From NCBI GenBank assembly GCA_001770655.1, contig MERQ01000058.1:37281-101280 (forward strand): a stretch of DNA of 64,000 nucleotides, written 5' to 3'. Each line of letters opens with the position of its first letter. The first letter of the stretch is position 1. The notes beneath the pieces were generated by a model. That model saw only the letters and a program-made list of their open reading frames with translations. It had not been told where the DNA came from and did no database searches. Shown piece by piece: positions 33,362 through 42,419 of the stretch. The stretch comes from Betaproteobacteria bacterium RIFCSPLOWO2_12_FULL_68_20. GTDB taxonomy: Bacteria; Pseudomonadota; Gammaproteobacteria; Burkholderiales; SG8-39. A program made the position numbers and the translations under genes.

Positions 33362-34051
33362 TCAGTCGAGCGGTCCGTCCACGTACTTCAGGCCCTTCTC
33401 CTCGAGCGGCTTGCGCATGCCGTAGATGTCGAGGGAAAGCTCGCCTTTCTCCAGGCGCGGCCGGTTCGCGGCTTCCTTCTTCTCGCGCTCCTCGCCCGCT
33501 TTTGCCACTTTGGCGGCGTCGAGCCGCGGCACCACCACCACTCCGTCGTCGTCCGCGACGATCACGTCGCCGGGCTTCACCTGCACACCGGCGCACACCA
33601 CCGGCACGTTCACCGAGCCGACGCTCGACTTCACCGTGCCCTTGGCGGAGATCGCGCGCGACCACACGGGGAACTGCATCTCGGTGATCTCGCGCGCGTC
33701 GCGGCAGCCGACGTCGAGCACCACCGCCTTCGTGCCGCGCGCCTTGCAGGCGGTCGCGAGCAGCTCGCCGAAGTGGCCGTCCTCGTTCGGGCTGGAGCAC
33801 GCGACCACCAGCACGTCGCCCGGCTTGATCGTCTCCACCGCGACGTGGATCATCCAGTTGTCGCCTGGATGAACGAGCGCCGTGACGGCGCTGCCGGCGA
33901 CGCGCGCGCCGCGCCACAGCGGGCGCATGTAGGACAGCATCAGCCCCGTGCGCCCCTGGGCTTCGTGCACCGTCGCGACTCCCAGGCGCTCGAGCGATGC
34001 GATCGTGCCGGCGTCCGCGCGATGGATGTTTCGCACTGCGATTGCATTCAT
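33362..34051 (-). CDS. ligK: RraA-family aldolase, LigK-like (4-carboxy-4-hydroxy-2-oxoadipate aldolase)
   Basis: A 229-residue RraA-fold protein. [59 protein letters not shown] and [15 protein letters not shown] hold the divalent-metal and pyruvate-binding positions of HMG/CHA aldolases. It would split the product of LigJ into oxaloacetate and pyruvate. The ATG overlaps the VOC gene stop; downstream is the DUF1932 dehydrogenase and the tautomerase, so the lower pathway is collinear. Confidence 0.85.
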   Translation of the reverse strand: MNAIAVRNIHRADAGTIASLERLGVATVHEAQGRTGLMLSYMRPLWRGARVAGSAVTALVHPGDNWMIHVAVETIKPGDVLVVACSSPNEDGHFGELLATACKARGTKAVVLDVGCRDAREITEMQFPVWSRAISAKGTVKSSVGSVNVPVVCAGVQVKPGDVIVADDDGVVVVPRLDAAKVAKAGEEREKKEAANRPRLEKGELSLDIYGMRKPLEEKGLKYVDGPLD

Positions 34052-34623
34052 GTTTTCTCCATGAGCGAAGGCTCGCGCAAGACCGGCTTCTGGCCCTTCA
34101 CCGGATTGGCGACCGCCTCTTCGAGCGAGTGCGCCTCGCGCCATTCTTCCCTCGGCCGCACGCGGCCGTCCGGCCCGACGCGGTCGAGTCCCCAGTAGAT
34201 CTCCAGGTGGTGCCCGTCCGGATCGAGGAACTCGACCGCGATCTGAACCCCGGCGCGACGGCGGCCCTCGAAAACGATCGGCACCTTGTGCTCGCGCAGG
34301 TGCCTCCTCGCGCGGAACACTTCGTCGAGCGTGTCCACCTCGAAAGCGAGGTGATGCAGCTCGCTCTTGTCGGCCGGTCCCGGCATCCCGCCCACCAGCG
34401 CGATGCCGTGGTGGTCGGCGTTGCAGCGCATGAACACCATCCCCTCGGGCATCATGTCCTCGCCGTACACGTCCGAGACCCTGAAGCCGAGGACCTTCGT
34501 GTAGAAATCCACGGAGCGACGCAAATCCGCGGCGCGGAGCACGACATGGCCGATCTTGCGGATCTCGAAGGGGAGCCCCTCGGGAGCGTGCGTGCTGCGG
34601 AGGCCTTGCACGTCGATCGGCAT
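34048..34623 (-). CDS. VOC-family protein, possible type I extradiol dioxygenase
   Basis: A 191-residue protein with one vicinal-oxygen-chelate domain pair. Metal ligands are readable as His in KIGHVVLRA, His in [10 protein letters not shown] and Glu in HHLEIYWG, with the DVYGEDMM and [10 protein letters not shown] segments common to ring-cleavage dioxygenases. It leads the LigK-LigU-LigJ block, so it could perform the ring cleavage that LigAB does elsewhere, but glyoxalase-type or other VOC functions are not excluded. Confidence 0.8.
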   Translation of the reverse strand: MPIDVQGLRSTHAPEGLPFEIRKIGHVVLRAADLRRSVDFYTKVLGFRVSDVYGEDMMPEGMVFMRCNADHHGIALVGGMPGPADKSELHHLAFEVDTLDEVFRARRHLREHKVPIVFEGRRRAGVQIAVEFLDPDGHHLEIYWGLDRVGPDGRVRPREEWREAHSLEEAVANPVKGQKPVLREPSLMEKT

Positions 34624-34752
34624 GGTCGGGAATTTTACTTCGTGCTTGAGCCGCGAGGCGGCACTCGGGCATACCCCACGGCCTTGTTTTGCATCGCAGC
34701 GCGGCCACTCTTGATGTCATGATAGCTGTGTCACGCCCACTGGGAGCAGAGC

Positions 34753-34938
34753 ATGGCCAAAGTCATCGTTCGCGGCCTCGAAGACGACGCGAAGACACGC
34801 CGGAAACGCAGGGCCGAGCGCCACGGCCGAAGCCGGGCACCCGTGAAGCTCGGTTCGCGCATCGCAGCCCGATTCCGAAAGGTAGGGTTGACCGCCGATC
34901 TGCCGGAATTGCGCGGCAAGCGCAGCCCTGGAATGTGA
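34753..34938 (+). pseudogene. Decayed FitA-type ribbon-helix-helix antitoxin, orphan
   Basis: The 61-codon frame begins [27 protein letters not shown], which matches the start of FitA-like antitoxins, but the expected acidic second helix (MEEEVREIL-type) is absent. It resumes with KLGSRIAARFRKVGLTADLPELRG, which resembles the toxin-binding tail, and ends early in an unrelated KRSPGM. No PIN-domain toxin follows. I read it as a relic after an internal deletion and 3' truncation; a shortened functional protein is unlikely but possible. Confidence 0.65.
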
Positions 34939-35103
34939 AAGTTGATCGCGCACCGACGAACGGTGCGATGCGGGCCGCGAGCGGCACGCGCACTCGTGGA
35001 CAATGTCCTTGACCGATAAAAGGAATCCGGGTTAAACGAGTATCGTCAGGAATCGATTGCGACGATCGGAAAATGATCGTCGCGCGCAAGGGGGAAAGCT
35101 CGC

Positions 35104-38100
35104 ATGGCTAGCATCACTGGAACGAATCTGGACGACGTCCTGTGGACGACGCCGTTGGTCGACGCCGTGGTCGCGGCAGCGGGCAACGACTTCATCGTCA
35201 TCGCGGCAGCCGCTGACCACGCTATCGGCGAGACCATCAACGGCGGCCCGGGCTACGACAGGATCCTGTTCGTCTCGACGACCGATTCGCTCCAGTTGCG
35301 CCCGGGCGTCACCGGGATCGAGGAAGTCTGGCTGAGCGACGCAGCGGGCAACACCAGCGCGACGCTCGATCTGAGCCTCACCGCCGCGGCGGCTTCGGTT
35401 GCGCTCATCGGCAACGCCGGCGCCAACACGCTGACCGGCGGCGCGGGCAGCGACACGCTGGTCGGAAACCTCGGGCTGGACACGATCGCAGGCGGCGCGG
35501 GGAACGACCGCGTCGTGATGCAGGTGGAGGACGTCAATCTCGACTCGATCGACGCCGGACTGCCGACCGAGGGCAACACCCTGGCGCTCGCCGGAATGGC
35601 GGCGGGAATCGTCACCATCGACCTCTCTGTCCTCGCGGGCGCCGACCAGCTGATGATCGCCACCCTCGTCGACTCGATCGTCCAGTCGGACTTCTCCCAC
35701 GTCGATGCGCTCAAGTTGGAAGGCGTCGACGGCGTGAACGTCACCCTCTCGACTGCGGCCAACCGCATCCTCGGCAGCGAGCAGGACGACGTGTTCCTGG
35801 TCTCGGCTTCGAACCAGCTCACCGCCGCCGACGCGCTGCACGGCGCGGCGGGCAACGACGTGTTGCGCTTTACCGCGACGACGTTCACGACGGCGGCGAC
35901 CCAGACTCTGACGCTTCCATCCCAGGTGTCGGGCCTCGAGACGGTCGAGATCACCGACCCCAACCTGGCACTCAACCTGAACGCCGCGACCGTATCGGGC
36001 CAGGGATTGACTCTGCTGGGGAACGACGGCGCGAACAAGCTCACCGGCGGAGCGAAGAACGACACCTTGGTCGGAAACGGCGGCGCGGACACGCTCGCGG
36101 GCGGTGCCGGCAACGACGTTTTCCTGTTCGAGGAAGTCGAAGATGTGACCGGCGAATCGATTTCCGGTGGCCTGGGAGCCGCGGACGCGCTGCGCTTCTC
36201 CAGCACCGTCGCCGGCGCGCTCTCCTATACCGGAACCATCAGCGGCCTCGAGATCGTGGAGATCCGGGAGAGCGACGACACGCTCGGCGCCACCGCGCTC
36301 GACCTGGATTTCTCCGCGGCGACCATCCCCGGAGCCGCGTCCATCCCGGGGATCAAGTTCCTCGGCAACGACGGCGCCAACTCGATCACCGGGACGGCGA
36401 AGAACGACACCATCGAGGGCAAGGACGGCACCGACATCATCGACGGCGGCCCCGGCAACGACGTCGTGATCATGGATGTGGAATCGCCCGATCAGATCGA
36501 CGCGGGCAGCGCGTCCGAGGGCAACACCCTGAAGCTCGTCGGCAGCGCGGCCGGCGAGGTGGCCATCGACCTGAGCGTCGGCGCCGACGCCAACCAGCTG
36601 CTCACCATCAACGCGGTCGACGACGGCGAGGTGCAGTCCGATTTCAGCCACGTGGACGCGGCCGACCTCAGCGGCGCCGGGATCGCGGTCACTGCTTCGG
36701 GCGCGTTCAACATTCTCACCGGCACGGGTCAGGACGACGTATTCCGCTTCGCCTCGCCTCAGGCCTACCGGAACGGAACCGTCATCGACAAGGTGACGGG
36801 CGGAAGCGGCACCGACGTGATCCGCTTCACCTCGACCTTGGCCGGCGGCACGCTCACGCTCGCCGCGACCGCGCTCGGGATCGAGGAGGTCGAGATCAGC
36901 GATCCCGACGGGGTCACCACTGAAACCTGGCAGCTCAATCTGAACGCGAGCGCGGTCAAGAACGCGCTGAAGATCACCGGGAACGACGGCGCGAACAAGC
37001 TGACGGGGACCGCGTTCGCCGACACCGTCGCCGGAGGAATGGGCAACGACACGATCGAAGGCGGCAAGCTCGGCGACACCATCTCCGGGGGAGCCGGCAA
37101 CGACACGATCACCGACATCTCGGGAAACGACACTTACCTGGTGGAGCTCGGCAGCGATTTCACGGCAGGCGACAAGATCACCGACAGCGCCGGTATCGAC
37201 ACCCTGAAGTTCACTTCCACGACGGCCGACGACACGCTCGAGCTGGTCGGCCTGCACGTTGCCGGTATCAGCGGGGTCGAAGTGATCCACCTGCAGGGAG
37301 AGGACAGCGCGAGCACGAACGGCCTCAACCTCGAGGCCTCCGCGTTCAACAAGTCGGGGATCCATTACCTGGGTAACGACGGCGACAATCAGATCACCAC
37401 CGGCAATGGCAAGGACAAGATCGAGGGCGGCAAGGGCGCGGACACGATCGTCTCCGGCCCGGGCGCCGACACGATCATGATGAACGTCGACGACGGGATC
37501 TTCGACGACATCAATGCGGGTGTCACCGCCGAGCTGAACTGGCTGTGGCTGACCGGGGAAAAGCAGGGCGTGTTCGTCAGCGTCGACCTTAGCGTGACTG
37601 CGGACCAGATCGACGACCCGTTGACGCAGACCGGCTTCAGGCACGTGGATGCCTCTCGCATTTCGTTTTTGGACACGGTCGAGGGCGGCGTTTTTGTCGC
37701 CGGCGACGGAAACGCCAACAAGTTGATCGGCAGCTCTCGCGGGGATGTCTTCGTCGCGGGGCTGGGCGCGGACACGATCGAGGGCGGGGGCGGCAACGAT
37801 CTATTCTTCGTCTTCAGCGTGGCCGAGTACAGCCAGGACACCTACAGCGACAACGGCGGCACGCGCGGCGACAACCTGATCTTCAGCCCGGATCCGGGCG
37901 CTTCGGCGCTGCAAAAAACGCTGGTGCTGAAGAACAACACCACCGGCATCGACGTGACGGTCGCCGATTCCGGCTCCGGCAACGTCGAGATCAATGCGTC
38001 GGCGCTCAAGGGACCGATGGGGCTGCGCGGAAACGAAGGCAACAACAAGTTGACCGCAACTGGATTCGGCGAATCGATCTTCGATTCCGGCGGCGGCGCG

Positions 38101-41100
38101 GACACCATGAAGGGCGCCGGCGGGCACGACGACTATGTCATTTCATCCGGCTCGTGGGTGGCGGGCGATCGCATCGAGGACAGCGGATCCAACGAGCTGT
38201 TTTTCGCCGGTGCCGCTGGCGAGATATTCACCTTCAACACGCCAGACTCGGTCTCCGACACCGACGGCGTCATCACCGGCCTCTGTATCGACCAGTTCGT
38301 GGTGAGCAGCACTGCTCTCTCCGAGGACATCGACGACGGGCCCTACATCCGCAGCATCTTCATCTTCAACAATGCCGGCATCGACGTGTCGAACTACGGC
38401 AAGGCGGTGCTGCTCGCGGGCAGCTATGGGGACAACGCCCTTACGGGGACCAAGTTCGCGGACGAGATCCACGGGCATCTCGGGCAGGACACCATCGTCG
38501 GTGGCAAGGGCAACGATAGCATCTACATGGAGGTCGGCGACGGCGACATCGATGAAATCAACGGCTACGGCGACACTATCGTCGCGACCGAGAAGAACTT
38601 CCTGTATCTCACCAGCAAGAACTCGGGCGACATCTTGAGCGAGCCGACGGGAAAAATCGAGCTCGACCTCGGCGGCCCTGACCAGATCACCGGCGCCAAC
38701 GGCTCACCCGACGATGTCTTGCTGCAGACCGGCATCTGGCACCTCGACGCCAGCGAAATGGTCGCGACCGCGGAGGATACCGAGGACTTCGGCATCAGCG
38801 TCCGGGTGCACCCGACGCGCGCGCAGATCATCATCGGCAGCCCGCAGAACGACGTCTTCATGTACGCCTCGCAGGCCGAATTCGGCGTCGGCGCGGCGGC
38901 GAAGGACACGATCGACGGCGGCGGCGGGAACGACGAGATCCGCTTCATAGCCACTACTGCCGGCACCTTCGCGCTGACGGCCACCATGGCGAACTTCGAG
39001 ATCCTGGCGATCCGCGAATCTGAATCCATGCTCGGCGCGACCGATGGGCTGAGTATCAGCGCGGCCGCCGCGCCTGGCGCGATGAAGCTGATCGGCAACG
39101 ACGGCGCGAACACGATTACCGGAAGCGCCAGCGACGACACGATCGTCGGCAACGCCGGCGTCGATAGTCTCGTCGGCGGCCTCGGCAGCGACCAGTTCCT
39201 GTACGAAGACCCGGCCGACGCCGATCCGAACGAGACGATCAACGCCGGCGGCGGAACGGCGGACACGTTGCGCTTGTCCACGACCATGGCCGGGGCGCTC
39301 GCCTACTCGGGAACCATCACGGGCCTCGAGCTCGTCGAGATCGTGGAGAGCGACGATACGATCGGCACCACCGCGCTCGATCTCGATTTCTCCCTCGCGA
39401 TCATCCCCGGGGCCGCCTCGATCCCAGGTATCAATTTCCGCGGCAACGATGGCCCGAACTCGATCGTCGGGACCTCCAGGAACGACACCTTCGACGGGCT
39501 CGCCGGAATCGACACGATCGACGGAGGCGGCGGCGCCGACGTGATCAACGTCGTGTTCGAGGAGCTGGACAACGTCGACGGCGGCGGCATCGCCGACGCC
39601 GGCGGGAACAAGCTCGTCGTGACCGGCGAGGACACGAGCGACCCGGCGAAGGTCTGGGTGTGGGACCTGAACGACACGATGGACCAGTCGGTCTCGCTCG
39701 ACGGTGGCTCCGACTCGGCCACGTTCACAGACATCACGCACCTCGATTTCTCCGGCATGGACGGCGTGCGCTTCGAGATCACCGGCAGCGCGCAGGCGAA
39801 TACGCTGATCGGTGGCGAGCTGGACGACCTCTTCATCGTCCGCCAAGCCGCGGATTTCGCAACGGGCGAGAAGATCGTCGGCGGCGACGGCAACGACATC
39901 CTTCGCTTCACGCCGACGATCGCCTCGGGGACCGCCCTGAACCTGACCCCGACCGCCGTCAGCGGCATTGAGGTCGTGGAAATCGTCGGCGGCTTCGGGC
40001 TGAACCTGAATCTGGCCGCCCAGACCGGCAAGATGACCATCGACGGCGGTGCCGGACAGGACACGATCCTCGCCGGCAAGGGCGCCGACACGGTGATCTA
40101 CGACGTCGGCACCGCGGACAAGCTCGACGGCGGGCTGGTGGCGGAGGGCAATACGCTCGTGCTGGAGGGAACCGCGGCCGGAACCGTGGCGGTCGATCTT
40201 TCGAAGACCGCGAATAACGCCGACCAGATGCCCGGCGTCGCGGGCATTCAAAGCGATTTCATGCACCTCGACGCCTCGACGATGGCGGGCGCCGGCGTGC
40301 AGGTGACCGGCTCGGCGGCCGCGAACAAGATCATCGGCTCGGCGCAGGCCGACTCCATTTCCGGCGGCGCGGGCGCGGACACGATCACCATGGATGTCGC
40401 TGCGTTCGATTCGCTCGATGGCGGCGCGGGCGCGGAAAACGACCTGCTGATCCTGACGGGCGCGGCGGGACAGGCAATCGACGTTGACCTCTCCGTCGCG
40501 GCCGGCACCGACCAGGTCGACGGGGGCGGCACTGACACGAGCGTCCAATCCGATTTCCAGCATCTCGACGCGTCAGCGATGGAGGACTTCGCGGTCAACG
40601 TGGTCGGCTCAGCCGCCGCCAACCGCATCATCGGCACCGCGGCCGCCGACTCGATCCTCGGGGGCGCGGGCGCGGACACGATCGGGATGGATGTCGCCGC
40701 CGCCGATACGATCGACGCGGGCCTGGGCGCCGAAAGCGACCTGCTGATCCTGAGCGGCGAGGCGGCCGGACTGGTCACGATCGATCTCTCGGTCGCGCCC
40801 GACGCGGATCAGGTGGACGTGGCCGGCACGCAGTCCGATTTCCAGCACGTGGACCTCTCCGCGCTGGAGGATTTCGGCGCGAATGTGCGCGGCAACGCGC
40901 TTCACAACGCCATCACCGGGACCTCCGAAGCGGACACGATCATCGGCGGCGGCGGCTCCGACACCATCAACCTCGGCAGCGTGAAAAACGCGGAGGGAGT
41001 GCTGGTCACCGACGGCGAGGCCGACATCGTGGTCTATGAGAGCCCCGCGGACGGCTGGGGCTCCGCGGGCGGCGCGGCCGCCGCGAGCCGCGACACGATC

Positions 41101-41529
41101 AAATTCTTCCAGAGCGGCATGGACAAGGTCCAGTTCACCGGCTCGTTCACCGGCGGCGCCGACGACCTGGACGACATCGGCGACGCCGACGATGCATTCG
41201 CGTTCGCGACCAACGTGAAGGCGGATTTCGGCGCGACGCACGAGGCCTTGCTCATCGACTTCGCCACCTCGAAGCTGACCGGCGCGGCACCGCTGTATGC
41301 GAACAGCCCGACCACGGGAGCCTTCGGCTCGGTGCTGGCCAAGATCAACAAGGTCGGCGTGACCGCCGCGGTCGGCGACGACGGGCTGATCGTGGTGCAG
41401 ACCAGCACATCGACCGGCTTTTACTACTATCAGGAGACCACCGGCACGGCGGGCGTGCAGGCGACCGAGCTGACGCTGCTCGGGGTGCTCGACGTGCAGG
41501 CCGCTGCCGGCGACTTCGTCCTCGCCTGA
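35104..41529 (+). CDS. Giant calcium-binding-repeat surface or secreted protein
   Basis: A 2141-residue Gly/Asp/Ala-rich protein. It has many RTX-like nonapeptide units (GGAGNDRV, NGGADTLAGGAGNDVF, GGGGSDTINLG) that bind calcium. These alternate with a longer module built on IDLSV...ADQ...QSDFxHVDAS...V.GSA.AN.I.G; I count eight copies, with the SDFxH core near 35683, 36634, 37628, 38725, 39721, 40248, 40543 and 40830. The last about 130 residues (from DTIKFFQSGMDKVQF) differ and include TGFYYYQETTG, as in the C-terminus of type I secreted proteins. GGGGGA precedes the ATG. No HlyB/D/TolC genes are within the window. Adhesin or S-layer-like roles are possible. Confidence 0.88.
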   Translation: MASITGTNLDDVLWTTPLVDAVVAAAGNDFIVIAAAADHAIGETINGGPGYDRILFVSTTDSLQLRPGVTGIEEVWLSDAAGNTSATLDLSLTAAAASVALIGNAGANTLTGGAGSDTLVGNLGLDTIAGGAGNDRVVMQVEDVNLDSIDAGLPTEGNTLALAGMAAGIVTIDLSVLAGADQLMIATLVDSIVQSDFSHVDALKLEGVDGVNVTLSTAANRILGSEQDDVFLVSASNQLTAADALHGAAGNDVLRFTATTFTTAATQTLTLPSQVSGLETVEITDPNLALNLNAATVSGQGLTLLGNDGANKLTGGAKNDTLVGNGGADTLAGGAGNDVFLFEEVEDVTGESISGGLGAADALRFSSTVAGALSYTGTISGLEIVEIRESDDTLGATALDLDFSAATIPGAASIPGIKFLGNDGANSITGTAKNDTIEGKDGTDIIDGGPGNDVVIMDVESPDQIDAGSASEGNTLKLVGSAAGEVAIDLSVGADANQLLTINAVDDGEVQSDFSHVDAADLSGAGIAVTASGAFNILTGTGQDDVFRFASPQAYRNGTVIDKVTGGSGTDVIRFTSTLAGGTLTLAATALGIEEVEISDPDGVTTETWQLNLNASAVKNALKITGNDGANKLTGTAFADTVAGGMGNDTIEGGKLGDTISGGAGNDTITDISGNDTYLVELGSDFTAGDKITDSAGIDTLKFTSTTADDTLELVGLHVAGISGVEVIHLQGEDSASTNGLNLEASAFNKSGIHYLGNDGDNQITTGNGKDKIEGGKGADTIVSGPGADTIMMNVDDGIFDDINAGVTAELNWLWLTGEKQGVFVSVDLSVTADQIDDPLTQTGFRHVDASRISFLDTVEGGVFVAGDGNANKLIGSSRGDVFVAGLGADTIEGGGGNDLFFVFSVAEYSQDTYSDNGGTRGDNLIFSPDPGASALQKTLVLKNNTTGIDVTVADSGSGNVEINASALKGPMGLRGNEGNNKLTATGFGESIFDSGGGADTMKGAGGHDDYVISSGSWVAGDRIEDSGSNELFFAGAAGEIFTFNTPDSVSDTDGVITGLCIDQFVVSSTALSEDIDDGPYIRSIFIFNNAGIDVSNYGKAVLLAGSYGDNALTGTKFADEIHGHLGQDTIVGGKGNDSIYMEVGDGDIDEINGYGDTIVATEKNFLYLTSKNSGDILSEPTGKIELDLGGPDQITGANGSPDDVLLQTGIWHLDASEMVATAEDTEDFGISVRVHPTRAQIIIGSPQNDVFMYASQAEFGVGAAAKDTIDGGGGNDEIRFIATTAGTFALTATMANFEILAIRESESMLGATDGLSISAAAAPGAMKLIGNDGANTITGSASDDTIVGNAGVDSLVGGLGSDQFLYEDPADADPNETINAGGGTADTLRLSTTMAGALAYSGTITGLELVEIVESDDTIGTTALDLDFSLAIIPGAASIPGINFRGNDGPNSIVGTSRNDTFDGLAGIDTIDGGGGADVINVVFEELDNVDGGGIADAGGNKLVVTGEDTSDPAKVWVWDLNDTMDQSVSLDGGSDSATFTDITHLDFSGMDGVRFEITGSAQANTLIGGELDDLFIVRQAADFATGEKIVGGDGNDILRFTPTIASGTALNLTPTAVSGIEVVEIVGGFGLNLNLAAQTGKMTIDGGAGQDTILAGKGADTVIYDVGTADKLDGGLVAEGNTLVLEGTAAGTVAVDLSKTANNADQMPGVAGIQSDFMHLDASTMAGAGVQVTGSAAANKIIGSAQADSISGGAGADTITMDVAAFDSLDGGAGAENDLLILTGAAGQAIDVDLSVAAGTDQVDGGGTDTSVQSDFQHLDASAMEDFAVNVVGSAAANRIIGTAAADSILGGAGADTIGMDVAAADTIDAGLGAESDLLILSGEAAGLVTIDLSVAPDADQVDVAGTQSDFQHVDLSALEDFGANVRGNALHNAITGTSEADTIIGGGGSDTINLGSVKNAEGVLVTDGEADIVVYESPADGWGSAGGAAAASRDTIKFFQSGMDKVQFTGSFTGGADDLDDIGDADDAFAFATNVKADFGATHEALLIDFATSKLTGAAPLYANSPTTGAFGSVLAKINKVGVTAAVGDDGLIVVQTSTSTGFYYYQETTGTAGVQATELTLLGVLDVQAAAGDFVLA

Positions 41530-41538
41530 CGCGCCGGC

Positions 41539-42414
41539 TCAGCCTGCCGGAAAGCCGTACAGCCGCGCCGGGTTGTCGACCAGGACCTTCTTCTGCAGCG
41601 CCGCATCGGGCGCCATCAGCGGGAAGAGATCCACCAGCTCGCCGTCGTTCGGCATGTGCCTGACGTTGGGATGCGGCCAGTCGGTTCCCCAGAGAACCCG
41701 GTCCGGCGCCGCGGCGACGAGCGCTTTGGCGAACGGGAGCGCGTCCGTGAAGGGCGGTCCCAGCGAGGACACGCGCTCCGGCCCGCAGATCTTGACCCAG
41801 GCGTTCTCGCGCTGCATGAACTCGAGCAGCGCCTTGAACGGCTTCTGCTCCACTCCGTCGGCCGCCTTCGGCCGGCCCATGTGATCGATCACCATCGGGA
41901 TGGTGATGGGGCGGAACAGCTCCTGCAGCTCGATGATGTCCTCGCCCTGGAGATGCACGATCAGGTGCCAGCCGAGCGGCCTGATGCGCTCCACGGTGCG
42001 GCGCACGAACCCGGGATCGGGCCGGCTCTCCAGGTGCTTCACGAAATTGAAGCGCACGCCGCGAATTCCGCCCTCGTGCAGGCGCTCGAGCTCGCGGTCG
42101 GTGCAGCTCTCCTCGATGATCGCGGTGCCGCGGTAGCGCCCGCCCGAGCGCGCGATCGCGTCGAGCGTCGCGCTCATGTCCGCGCCGTGGCAGGTCGCGT
42201 GCACGATCACCGCGCGCTCGAGGCCGAGGATCCGGTGCAGCTCCCACATCTTCTCGACCGGCGAATCGGGAGGCCAGTAGGCCGCTTTCGGCGCGTAGGG
42301 AAATTTCGCCGCCGGTCCGAACACGTGGCAGTGCGCGTCGCAGGCGTGCGGCGGCGGGGTGAACCGGGGCTTCTTCGTGTTCGGATCGGGGGGAGGAGTG
42401 GATTTCGGCGGCAT
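41539..42414 (-). CDS. ligI: 2-pyrone-4,6-dicarboxylate hydrolase-like amidohydrolase (LigI type)
   Basis: A 291-residue TIM-barrel lactonase. CDAHCHVFGPAAKFPYAP carries the first motif and is close to LigI; VIVHATCHGADMSATLDAI, MVIDHMGRP and LWGTDWPHPN complete it. It would open 2-pyrone-4,6-dicarboxylate to 4-oxalomesaconate, feeding the LigU-LigJ-LigK genes on the other side of the giant gene. The ATG at 42414 is preceded by GGCTGTTATT with a weak ribosome site and lies 5 bases from the molybdo-subunit stop. Confidence 0.85.
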   Translation of the reverse strand: MPPKSTPPPDPNTKKPRFTPPPHACDAHCHVFGPAAKFPYAPKAAYWPPDSPVEKMWELHRILGLERAVIVHATCHGADMSATLDAIARSGGRYRGTAIIEESCTDRELERLHEGGIRGVRFNFVKHLESRPDPGFVRRTVERIRPLGWHLIVHLQGEDIIELQELFRPITIPMVIDHMGRPKAADGVEQKPFKALLEFMQRENAWVKICGPERVSSLGPPFTDALPFAKALVAAAPDRVLWGTDWPHPNVRHMPNDGELVDLFPLMAPDAALQKKVLVDNPARLYGFPAG

Positions 42415-42419
42415 GGCTG

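Noticed and set aside
34954..35100. Possible small RNA or gene before the giant protein
   Set aside because: No frame or convincing hairpin-terminator pair; only a ribosome-binding site is seen.
35113..37644. Long minus-strand frame opposite the giant repeat protein
   Set aside because: Regular repeats on the coding strand produce a periodic antisense frame (RDGVRA-like units); no start signal or domain.
35400..41000. Repeats that could suggest a CRISPR array or tandem satellite
   Set aside because: Spacing is irregular, units differ at third positions and translate as calcium-binding repeats in one long frame; this is protein-coding repetition.
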